64,000 nt of DNA from Burkholderiales bacterium (lineage in GTDB: Bacteria > Pseudomonadota > Gammaproteobacteria > Burkholderiales > Burkholderiaceae_C). The stretch spans positions 1 through 64,000 of the forward strand of contig JADJCH010000006.1 in assembly GCA_016703325.1 (NCBI GenBank), written 5' to 3'. Positions 51,828 through 59,689 of the stretch are shown one piece after another. How positions within the stretch are numbered: position 1 is the first letter of the stretch; the number at the start of each line of letters is the position of its first letter. The translations under genes were made by a program, and so were the position numbers. The notes beneath the pieces are model-generated. The model did not search any database, was not told the origin of the DNA, and saw only the letters and a list, made by a program, of their open reading frames with translations.

Positions 51828-51893
51828 CCGCTGCGCTCGCTAAATTGCAGCCACGCAGGCCTGACCGAGCAACCCCACACAGGAGACAACGGC

Positions 51894-52451
51894 ATGCGAG
51901 AGGTGATCGTGCAGGGCCGTGGTGGCCAGGGCGCGCAGACCGCCGGCAACCTGCTTGCAGCGGCATTTTTTGCGCAGGGTCTGCAGGTGCAGTGCTTCGC
52001 CAGCTACGGCGGCGCGCGGCGCGGCACTCCCGTCAGTTCGTACCTGCGTGCGGCCGAACGGCCCATCCGGGTGCGCTGCGACATCGAACGGGCCGACGCC
52101 ATCCTGTGCTTCGACGCCAGCCTGCTCGAAGGACGGCTGCTGGCGGCGGCCGATGCGCGCACGCTGATCGTGGTGAACTCGGCGCACGATGCGGCGCATT
52201 TCGGGGCGGTTCTGCCGGGGCTGCGCGTGCTGCCCATCGACGGCCTGGCCATCGCCCGCGCTCAGGGGCTGGGCCGCATCGTCAACTCGGCGCTGCTGGG
52301 CGCGCTGGCGCAGGCGCTGGGCGGGCCGGACCTGGAGGTGCTCACGCGCACCGTGGTGGCGCAGGCACCGCGCCTGCACGAGGAGAACATCGCCGCCGTG
52401 CGAGCCGGCTGGCAGGCGATGGCGGCACAACGGCAGGAGGCACGGCCATGA
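51894..52451 (+). CDS. padE: 2-oxoacid:acceptor oxidoreductase gamma subunit (PadE-like)
   Basis: 185-residue gamma subunit: REVIVQGRGGQGAQTAGNLLAAAFFAQG and FASYGGARRGTPVSSYLR are the family hallmarks. AGGAG precedes ATG 51894. First gene of a four-gene operon with 4-base overlaps (gamma, flavoprotein-ferredoxin, alpha, beta). The downstream padBCD and PaaX genes make phenylglyoxylate the most likely substrate, as in Aromatoleum PadEFGHI; pyruvate or indolepyruvate cannot be excluded. Confidence 0.72.
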   Translation: MREVIVQGRGGQGAQTAGNLLAAAFFAQGLQVQCFASYGGARRGTPVSSYLRAAERPIRVRCDIERADAILCFDASLLEGRLLAAADARTLIVVNSAHDAAHFGAVLPGLRVLPIDGLAIARAQGLGRIVNSALLGALAQALGGPDLEVLTRTVVAQAPRLHEENIAAVRAGWQAMAAQRQEARP

Positions 52452-54181
52452 ACGCACCACTGCCCGTTCCCCCCACCTGGACCACCGGCACCACCGAGGG
52501 CATCCACACCGGCACCTGGCGCGCCGCCACGCCACGCCACATCGCTGCACCGTCGCCCTGCCGGCAGGCCTGCCCGGTGGGCGGCGAGATCGCCACCTGG
52601 ATCGGTCAGGCGCGCAGCGGCGACCTGCACGGCGCCTGGCTTACGCTGGTGCGCAACAACCCCTTCCCGTCGATCGCCGGGCGCATCTGCCACCACCCCT
52701 GCGAAGCCGCCTGCAACCGGGGCGGCTACGACGAAGCGCTGTCGATCTGCCGGCTGGAGCGCCACGTGGGTGACCAGGCCCTGGCGCAGGGCTGGGCCCT
52801 GCCGGCGCCTCAACCGCAAACACAGCTGGGCGCCGGCCCTGAGACCCGTGCAGCCCATGCAGCCCGTGCAACCCATGTGGCGGTCGTGGGCGGCGGGCCG
52901 GCCGGCCTGTCGGCGGCCTACCAGCTGCGCCGCCGGGGCCACCGCGTGAGCCTGTACGAGGCCAGCACCGAACTGGGCGGCGTGATGCGCCACGGCATCC
53001 CGGCCTACCGGTTGTCGCGCCGCGTGCTCGACGCCGAGATCGCGCGCATCGTTGCCCTGGGCGTGGAGCTGCACTGCGGCCAGGCCTTGAGCGGCACCGA
53101 CGCGCTGGACGCGCTGGCCCGCACGCACGATGCGGTGTTCGTCGCGCTGGGTGCACAGCAGCCCAAGGCACTGGCGCAGATCGACGGCGCGCCGGCCTGG
53201 TTCATGGACGGCGCAGGCTACCTGGCGGCCTGCAGCCGCGGTGCGCCGCCCGCGCTGGGCCGGCGCGTGGTGGTGGTGGGCGGCGGCAGCGCGGCCATCG
53301 ACGTGGCACGCAGCGCGCGCCGCGCCGGCCACGCGGTGACGCTGCTGGCGCTGGAGCGCCGCCCGCAGATGCCGGCGCAGCGCGACGAGGTCGACGAGGC
53401 GCTGGAAGAGGGCATCACGCTGGTCGACGGGGCCCAGCTCGGCAGCGTTCACGAGGCGCCCGAAGGCACGGTCGACGCGGCGCTGACGCTGCAGTGCCGC
53501 CGGGTGGACTTCGTGCCCGGCGCCGAGCGCGGGCGCTTCGAGCTGCGGCCGATCGACGCCGGCGACTTCACGCTGGCCGCCGACGCCGTGCTGGCGGCCA
53601 TCGGCCAGGATGCGCGGCTCGACGACCTGGGCCCGGCACTGCAGCGCCGCGGCGCGCTGCTGTGGACCGACGACGCCGGCCAGACCAGCGATGCGCGGGT
53701 CTGGGCCGGGGGCGACCTGGCCAGCATGGCGCGCTTCGTCACCGAGGCGGTGGGCATGGGCGCACGCGCCGCACGGGCCATCGACGCCCGGCTGCGCGAG
53801 CGCGCCGGGCTGGCCCCGCTGGGTGACGTCGGCAGCGCCGAGCCGGTGGTGCCGCTGTCGGCCATCAGCCTGCACTACCACCCGGCGCGCGCGCGCGCCG
53901 CCTCGCCGCGACGCCCGGCGGCCGAGCGCGTGGCCGACCAGGCCGAGGTGCAGCTGGGGCTGGATGCCGCCCAGGCGTTGGCCGAGGCGAAGCGCTGCTT
54001 CTCCTGCGGCCACTGCATCCACTGCGACCAGTGCGTCACCTACTGCCCCGACCTGGCGGTGCAGCGCGTGGATGCGGTGCTGGGGGGCTACCGCGTCAAC
54101 ACCGACTACTGCAAGGGCTGCGGCGTGTGCGTGCGCGAATGCCCCACCGGATCGATGGCAATGAGCGAGGACACCAAATGA
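52448..54181 (+). CDS. Fused FAD/NAD(P) oxidoreductase and 2[4Fe-4S] ferredoxin subunit (PadH plus PadF-like)
   Basis: 577 residues. An N-terminal GltD-like helical Fe-S part (CRQACPVGGEIATWIGQ; ICHHPCEAACNRGGYDEALSI) leads to the FAD loop VAVVGGGPAGLSAAYQLRRRGH (about 139-160) and an NAD(P) loop VVVVGGGSAAIDVARSARRAGH (about 274). The C-terminus holds a dicluster ferredoxin: CFSCGHCIHCDQCVTYCPD and CKGCGVCVRECPTGSM. In Aromatoleum the flavoprotein (PadH) and ferredoxin (PadF) are separate; here they are one chain that can pass electrons from the oxidoreductase core to NAD(P) or the reverse. Assignment to phenylglyoxylate dehydrogenase rests on context. Confidence 0.78.
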   Translation: MNAPLPVPPTWTTGTTEGIHTGTWRAATPRHIAAPSPCRQACPVGGEIATWIGQARSGDLHGAWLTLVRNNPFPSIAGRICHHPCEAACNRGGYDEALSICRLERHVGDQALAQGWALPAPQPQTQLGAGPETRAAHAARATHVAVVGGGPAGLSAAYQLRRRGHRVSLYEASTELGGVMRHGIPAYRLSRRVLDAEIARIVALGVELHCGQALSGTDALDALARTHDAVFVALGAQQPKALAQIDGAPAWFMDGAGYLAACSRGAPPALGRRVVVVGGGSAAIDVARSARRAGHAVTLLALERRPQMPAQRDEVDEALEEGITLVDGAQLGSVHEAPEGTVDAALTLQCRRVDFVPGAERGRFELRPIDAGDFTLAADAVLAAIGQDARLDDLGPALQRRGALLWTDDAGQTSDARVWAGGDLASMARFVTEAVGMGARAARAIDARLRERAGLAPLGDVGSAEPVVPLSAISLHYHPARARAASPRRPAAERVADQAEVQLGLDAAQALAEAKRCFSCGHCIHCDQCVTYCPDLAVQRVDAVLGGYRVNTDYCKGCGVCVRECPTGSMAMSEDTK

Positions 54182-55344
54182 ACAGCCCGGCGCAGACCCT
54201 GCTGTTGACCGGCAACCACGCGGTGGCCTGGGCGGCGCGACTGGCACGACCGAAGGTGGTGCCGCTCTACCCCATCACGCCGCAGACGCCGGTGCTGGAG
54301 AAGCTCACCGAGTTCCAGGCCGCCGGCGAGTTCGACGCCGAGGTGCTGACGCCCGAGTCCGAGCACTCGGTGATGTCGGCCTGCATCCCGGCCTCGCTGG
54401 CCGGCGTGCGCGTGTTCACCGCCACCGCCTCGCAGGGGCTGCTGCTGATGCACGAGCTGCTGCACTACGCCAGCGGTGCGCGTGCACCGATCGTGATGGC
54501 CAACGTCAACCGCACGGTGGCTTCGCCCTGGGCCTTCTGGCCCGACCAGACCGACAGCCTGGCACAGCGCGACACCGGCTGGATCCAGTACTACGTGGAA
54601 AGCCCGCAGGAGGCGCTGGACACCGTGCTGCAGGCCTTCCGCGTCGCCGAAGCGGCGCTGCTGCCGGTGCTGGTGAACCTGGACGCCTTCTACGTCTCGC
54701 ATTCGCTGGAGCCGGTGACCCTGCCGGCGCAGGCCACGGTCGACGCCTACCTGCCGGCCTACGCGCCGCCGCACCGGCTCGACCCCGCCCACCCGGAATG
54801 CTGGGGCAATGTGGTGACGCAGGACATGTTCTACCGCCACCGCCAGGCCATCGAGGCGGCCATGGCCGGCGTGCCCGAGCTGGCGGCGCAGGCCGACCGC
54901 GAGTGGGCCGGGCACAGCGGGCGCAGCTGGGGCGTGCTGGAGCGCTACCGCTGCGACGACGCCCGCCTGGTGCTGGTGACGCTGGGCAGCATGGCCGGCA
55001 CCGCACGCGACGCCGTCGACGCACTGCGCGATGCCGGGCAGGCGGTGGGCCTGCTCAAGCTGCGGCTGTTCCGGCCGCTGCCCATCGAGGCGCTGCGCAC
55101 CGCGCTGGCCGGTGTGCCCGATGTGCTGGTGCTCGACCGCAACCACTCGCCCGGTGCCGGCGGCGTGCTGCACCAGGAGCTGCGCGCGGCGCTGTACGGG
55201 CTGGCCGACGCACCTCGCGTGCACGGCTGCCTGGCCGGTGTGGGCGGCGTGAACGTCTCGCCCGCACACATCGCCGGCTTCGCCCGCGAGGCCCTGCAGC
55301 CGTCGCCGCAGCCGCCGCAGCCGCAGTCGCGCTGGGTGAGATGA
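54178..55344 (+). CDS. padG: 2-oxoacid:acceptor oxidoreductase alpha subunit (PadG-like)
   Basis: 388-residue alpha subunit. GNHAVAWAARLARPKVVPLYPITPQTPVLEKLTEF is the pyrimidine-binding domain start; ESEHSVMSACIPASLAGVRVFTATASQGLLLMHELLHYASGARAPIV and WPDQTDSLAQRDTGWIQYYV are typical of the POR alpha family. Domain II ends with VLVLDRNHSPGAGGVLHQELRAAL. Overlaps neighbours by 4 bases. Confidence 0.75.
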   Translation: MNSPAQTLLLTGNHAVAWAARLARPKVVPLYPITPQTPVLEKLTEFQAAGEFDAEVLTPESEHSVMSACIPASLAGVRVFTATASQGLLLMHELLHYASGARAPIVMANVNRTVASPWAFWPDQTDSLAQRDTGWIQYYVESPQEALDTVLQAFRVAEAALLPVLVNLDAFYVSHSLEPVTLPAQATVDAYLPAYAPPHRLDPAHPECWGNVVTQDMFYRHRQAIEAAMAGVPELAAQADREWAGHSGRSWGVLERYRCDDARLVLVTLGSMAGTARDAVDALRDAGQAVGLLKLRLFRPLPIEALRTALAGVPDVLVLDRNHSPGAGGVLHQELRAALYGLADAPRVHGCLAGVGGVNVSPAHIAGFAREALQPSPQPPQPQSRWVR

Positions 55345-56285
55345 GTCCTGAGGTGACCACCATGCCGACCATCGCCATCGAAGCCGCCGCTGCGGCCACC
55401 GCCCCCGAGCTGCTGTGCTCGGGCCATGCCGCCTGCCCCGGCTGCAGCGAACCGATCACGCTGCGCCACATCCTGGCGGTGCTGGGCCCCGACACGGTGG
55501 CGGTGATTCCGCCCTCGTGCATGGCCATCATCGCCGGGCCACAGCCCTTCAGCTCCCTGCGCATCCCCGTCTACCAGCCCACGCTGGAGGCCAGCGCCGC
55601 CGCCGCATCGGGCCTGCGCCGCGCACTGGACGCCCAGGGCAAACGCGACACCCAGGTCATCGTTCTGGCCGGCGACGGCGGCACCTACGACATCGGCCTG
55701 CAGTGCCTGTCGTCGGCCGCCGAGCGCAACGAGAACATCCTCTACTTCTGCCTCGACAACGAGGGCTACATGAACACCGGGGCGCAGAAGTCTTCGTCGA
55801 CACCGCACTTCGCACGCACCGGCTCCACCCCCGCGGGCAAGACCACGCGCAAGAAGAACCTCACCGAGATCATGGCCGCGCACGGCGTGCCCTACGTGGC
55901 CACCGCCAGCGTGGGGGACCTCCCCGACCTGCGCCGCAAGGTGGCCAAGGCCCGGGCACTGCGCGGGCTGCGCCTGATCACGCTGCTCATCCCCTGCCTG
56001 GACGGCTGGGGCCTGGCCGACGACGGTGCGCTGGGCGCGGCGCGAGCGGCGGTGGCCAGCGGCGCCTTCCCGCTGCTGGAGGTGGAGGACGGCCTGCGCT
56101 GGACGGTCAACTCCGCCGCCCCCACGCTGCCGGTGGCCGACTACCTGGCGCTGCAGCGCCGCTACCGCCAGCTGCCGGCGGCCGACGTGGCGGCACTGCA
56201 GCAGGAGATCGACGACGGCTGGGCCCGCCTGGTGCAGCGCGCCGAGGCAAGCCACACAACAACCCCGACCGGAGACAGACGATGA
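55341..56285 (+). CDS. padI: 2-oxoacid:acceptor oxidoreductase beta subunit (PadI-like)
   Basis: 314-residue thiamine-diphosphate subunit. GHAACPGCSEPITLRHIL carries the Cys pair for the proximal Fe-S cluster, and LAGDGGTYDIGLQCLSSAAERNENILYFCLDNEGYMNTG is the ThDP motif (GDG...N). KKNLTEIMAAHGVPYVATASVGDL follows. ATG 55341 overlaps the padG stop; its own stop overlaps the start of the damaged dctP, so the TRAP genes once belonged to the same operon. Confidence 0.78.
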   Translation: MSPEVTTMPTIAIEAAAAATAPELLCSGHAACPGCSEPITLRHILAVLGPDTVAVIPPSCMAIIAGPQPFSSLRIPVYQPTLEASAAAASGLRRALDAQGKRDTQVIVLAGDGGTYDIGLQCLSSAAERNENILYFCLDNEGYMNTGAQKSSSTPHFARTGSTPAGKTTRKKNLTEIMAAHGVPYVATASVGDLPDLRRKVAKARALRGLRLITLLIPCLDGWGLADDGALGAARAAVASGAFPLLEVEDGLRWTVNSAAPTLPVADYLALQRRYRQLPAADVAALQQEIDDGWARLVQRAEASHTTTPTGDRR

Positions 56286-57063
56286 CAACCGCGACGAAGA
56301 GCTTCCTTTGGCAACTGGGCGCCGTGGCGCTGGCCCTGGCCGCGCCCGTGCAGGCGCAGGACAAACCGGTGGAGCTGCGCTTGGCGCATTCGGCGGCCCA
56401 GCTTGGCAAGACCGGCTTCGAACCCTGGGCAAGGGGTGGGGGCGGCGGGCAGCATCAGGTGCCGGCGCAGCAGCTGGGCGTGCAATGGCGCGCGACGGCA
56501 TGGTACGTGGGTGTCGCCGGCTACCGGCCGGGCGCTTTCGCTCTTTGCCGCCAGCGAGCTGCCGTTCATGATGGCCCCCGGGGCGGCTCGGCGGCTGGCG
56601 CCTGGTACCGCAAGCGGCAGCGGGATGAAGGATGTGAAGCTGGCTGGCGCACATCCACACGGCACGCTGCACAGCAAAAGCTGATCACGGAGCCCGGGCA
56701 GATCAGGGCGAAGTCCGCCGACGGCCCGTGGCGCAGATGGTCCGCTGCTGGGCGGCACCAACGGCAGGTGTCGGCGCCGAGTCGCGTGGCGCTGGAAAGG
56801 GTGGGGACGCCTACCTTCCCGTGGGATTCACTCATCAGCTTCGGCATCGACAAGGTCGCCAGGCAGCACATCGACTTCCGGCTGTATGCGGCCAGCTTCG
56901 TGTGGGTGCTGAACAAGGGCTTCTACGACAAGCTGGGCGCGGGCCAGAAAAAAGTCATCGACGCCCATTGCAGCAACGAGTGGGCGGCCAAGGTGGGCGC
57001 CGCCTGGGGCGACTGGGAAGACAGCGGCGAAGGCAAGATCGAGAAGATGGGCGGCAGCCATCA
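56282..57063 (+). pseudogene. dctP: TRAP transporter substrate-binding protein DctP, heavily damaged
   Basis: Starts intact at ATG 56282 with a signal peptide (SFLWQLGAVALALAAPVQAQ) and KPVELRLAHS, then breaks into pieces in different frames. Recognisable fragments are LFAASELPFMMAP (56539-56577), MKDVKLAGAHPHGTLHSK (56624 on), LITEPGQIR (56681 on), AQMVR near 56730, and a long good stretch from FPWDSLISFGIDKVARQHIDFRLYAASFVW to KKVIDAHCSNEWAAKVGAAWGDWEDSGEGKIEKM (56816-57052). At least five indels lie within about 450 bases, while the coding patches between them are well preserved. Confidence 0.75.
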
Positions 57064-57551
57064 AACTAGAATGCGGGCCAGGCGTGGCGCGTGCGGGCAG
57101 TGGATCGCGCGCCGCAAGGCGGCGCCAACGGCGGGGTGCTGGCGACCTGGTGCCGGCTCGGCGCGCAAGCGCTACTGACGGCGGCAGCGGGGGGCGTGAA
57201 GTGCGCTGGCTTCGGGGCGGGCCTTCCTGGGCCCGCGCTGGCGTTCGGCAAGTCGCCTTGCGTGAACGTTCGGCCGGCGGTGCCGCGGTCGCCTGTCCGC
57301 AGCCGGCTGTGTTCGGGGCATTGCCGCCGGCGGCAGTCTGCGTGGCGTGCTGTGGGAGCGTGCCGCGAGGGCGGCGCATCGACCGGTCGCACGCACTGAC
57401 GCTGGCCTTCCTGCTGCGCTGGCCTGGATGGTGTGGGCAGCTGGGGCGGGCGGGCCGCTGGTGTGGTTCTTGCCGTCTGGCGGGCGGGGCGGCCGCGGTG
57501 CGCCTGTGGGCGCTGTGGCGCGGCGCCTCGCTCACCAACCTGGAGGACTAG
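57064..57551 (+). pseudogene. dctQ: Remnant of TRAP small membrane subunit DctQ
   Basis: No continuous frame, but DctQ-like membrane pieces alternate among three frames: LTLAFL (57398 on), AALAWMVWAAGAGG (57413 on), AAGVVLAVWRAGR (57451 on), and AAAVRLWALWRGASLTNLED ending at TAG 57549-57551, just before dctM. The first 300 bases (57064-57390) hold no clear match. Indel density is as high as in dctP. Confidence 0.5.
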
Positions 57552-57555
57552 CGCC

Positions 57556-58491
57556 TTGGACAAGAACCTGGTGGCCCTGGTCGGCTTTGTGCTGATGTTC
57601 GCGTTGCTGATGCTGCGCGTGCCCATCGGCATTGCCATGGGCATCGCCGGCGTACTGGGCTTCGGGCTGCTGTCGGGTTTTGCGCCGGCGCTGAACCTGC
57701 TGGCCAACGTGCCGCTGTCGGTGCTGACCGACTACAACCTCAGCGTCACGGTGTCGTTTTATGCCGCCCTGGTGGCCTTCATCGCGCACCGCCACCCGCA
57801 GGCCTTTCCGGCCGGCCGTCGCCACAGCTGGGGCGAGCGCTTCAGGGCGCTGAAGAACCTGTGGCCCACCCTGGCCCTGTTCGCGCTGGTGCTGGGCAGC
57901 ATGTACCTGGGCTGGGTGACCGTGACCGAAGCCGCGGGCATCGGCGCCGTGGGTGCGCTGGCCATCGGGCTGCTGCGCGGCCAGCTCGACCGCCGCGCCA
58001 TCAAGCGCGCGCTGATCGATTCGCTGCGTGTGTCGTCGGCCATCATGCTGATCGTGGTGGGCGCCTACCTGTTCGGCTATTTCCTCACCGTCACCCAGTT
58101 CACGCAGAAGGCGGTGGACCTGCTGGTCAACCTGCCCATCGGGGCCTACGGCGTACTGGCGCTGGTGATGCTGGGCTACCTGGTGCTGGGCGCAGTGATG
58201 GACGAGCTGGCCATGATCCTGCTGACCGTGCCCATCGTCTACCCGGTGATGATGACGCTGGGCTTCGACCCGGTGTGGTTCGGCGTCATCATCGTGATGG
58301 CCGTGACTTTCGGCATGATCTGCCCACCGGTGGGCATGAACGTGTTCGTCATCAACTCGATCGCGCGCGACATCTCGCTGACCCGCATCTACAAGGGCAC
58401 CATGCCCTTCATCGCGGTGGACGTGGTGCGTCTGGTGCTGCTGTGCGCGTTTCCGGTGCTGAGCCTGTGGCTGCCGGGGAAGCTGGGCTAG
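57556..58491 (+). pseudogene. dctM: TRAP large permease DctM with internal deletion
   Basis: The frame from TTG 57556 is open to 58491 (311 residues) but DctM is normally about 425. The N-terminus (ALVGFVLMFALLMLRVPIGIAMGIAGVLGFGLLSG) and the C-terminal half (GWVTVTEAAGIGAVGALAIGLLRGQLDRR through GFDPVWFGVIIVMAVTFGMICPPVGMNVFVINSIARD) are well preserved. Between TDYNLSV and VSFYAALVAFIAHRHPQA (near 57748) about 115-120 residues are missing, including the helices around the family's GILIPPS loop. The protein is unlikely to transport. Confidence 0.72.
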
Positions 58492-59416
58492 CGGCGGCCC
58501 TGCGCAGGCCCCCGAAGCGGCCGAAGTAGTCCGGGCCGGCTTCTGGCGCGGGGCCTTCGGCGGTGAGCAGCACCGCCGACACATGGTCTTCGGCAGCGGC
58601 TTCGACATGGCGGTACAGGTTGCGGCACAGCGCACGCGCGGCCGCACCCGGCCAGTCGTGCGGCATCAGTTCGTCGGGCAGCAGCGGGTCGTGCAGCGTG
58701 GCACGCCGGTAGCCGTGCATCAGCAGCGTGCGCAGGGCAAAACCGCGCACCGGTTCGAGCGGCACCTCGCGCTGCAGGGCCAGCCAGACCGGCCGGAAGG
58801 CATCGAGAAAGGCGCGGTAGCCGGCCGCCAGCCGGTCCAGCTCCCAGCCGCTGCGCACCACATCGGCGATCGCCCGCTCGTCCACCCACTCGAGCGCCGC
58901 GCCGCGCAGCACCAGCACCTGGTGGCGGTGCTCGGCCAGCAGCGCGCGCAGCTCCTGCGGATCGGGGTCGGGGTGCAGCATCACCGCATCGGCCAGGCGG
59001 CCGAAGCCCAGCCAGGACAGATCGCGCAGCAGGTGCTCGCGCTCCGCCGCGGCGGTGGGTACCGCACCGGCGGCGACGATGGTCCACTGCCCCTCCCAGG
59101 GCGGCTGGGTGTGGCGGTACAGGCGGCCGTGGGCGGCCTCGAAGCGGCGCCGCCCGGCTTCGGACAGGCGGTAGTCGCTGCGCCGGCCGATCGCCTGCGC
59201 CTGCAGCCAGCCTTCGCGCGCCAGCCGCGCCATCGAGGTGCGCACGGTGCGCTCGTTGACACCCAGCGGTTCGAGCAGCGCGATCACGCTGCCCAGGCCG
59301 GCATTGCCGCCGCGGTGCGCGATGGCGTCGCCGTAGACGGTGACGACCAGCGACTTGGCCTTGGGCGCCAGGCGCGCCACCACGTCTTCGACCAGGGAGT
59401 CCTTCGAGGGCTGCAT
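58409..59416 (-). CDS. paaX: PaaX-family repressor
   Basis: 335 residues from ATG 59416. GntR-like winged helix near the N-terminus (AKSLVVTVYGDAIAHRGGNAGLGSVIALLEPLGVNERTVRTSMARLAREGWLQAQAIGRRSDYRLSEAG) and the PaaX C-terminal domain (WTIVAAGAVPTAAAEREHLLRDLSWLGFGRLADAVMLHPDP; LLPDELMPHDWPGAAARALCRNLYRHVE). PaaX proteins are released from DNA by phenylacetyl-CoA, the substrate of PadBCD, encoded divergently. The last 30 residues are a low-complexity tail that overlaps the dctM 3' end on the other strand by 83 bases. Confidence 0.9.
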   Translation of the reverse strand: MQPSKDSLVEDVVARLAPKAKSLVVTVYGDAIAHRGGNAGLGSVIALLEPLGVNERTVRTSMARLAREGWLQAQAIGRRSDYRLSEAGRRRFEAAHGRLYRHTQPPWEGQWTIVAAGAVPTAAAEREHLLRDLSWLGFGRLADAVMLHPDPDPQELRALLAEHRHQVLVLRGAALEWVDERAIADVVRSGWELDRLAAGYRAFLDAFRPVWLALQREVPLEPVRGFALRTLLMHGYRRATLHDPLLPDELMPHDWPGAAARALCRNLYRHVEAAAEDHVSAVLLTAEGPAPEAGPDYFGRFGGLRRAAASPASPAATGSAPETRTAAPDAPRPPR

Positions 59417-59471
59417 CCCGCCATCGTAGCCGCGCGGCACCCGCGGCCGCTTCGCCCAGCCCGCCAAAAAA

Positions 59472-59647
59472 TGACTCAATTTTTGTTGCAGTCTCTGCTT
59501 TTGTGAATTAGGATGATCTGAAGCCGGCCCCGGGTTCGCGCCGGCTGCGTTCCAACAGATCGATGAAATGAGGCGACAGGACAGGCGCTCCTGGACCCTC
59601 TTCATTGTGAGTCAACGTGACACACGTTGTTGATCTAATTGACTCAC
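59472..59647. promoter_or_regulatory. PaaX-type operator array between paaX and padB
   Basis: TGACTCAA at 59472-59479, then a perfect inverted pair GTGAGTCAA (59607-59615) and TTGACTCAC (59639-59647), 23 bases apart. Nested inside is a second perfect palindrome CAACGTG-ACA-CACGTTG (59613-59629). E. coli PaaX sites contain TGATTC; TGACTC here is close. The array lies 43 bases and more before the padB start, in an AT-rich 273-base gap. Confidence 0.6.
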
Positions 59648-59689
59648 TTTAATCGAACGATGGGCCTCGACCAGGCCAGGAGACAAGGC

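Noticed and set aside
54945..56672. 575-codon minus-strand ORF across padG/padI
   Set aside because: Antisense shadow over two well-supported subunits, without motifs or a ribosome-binding site.
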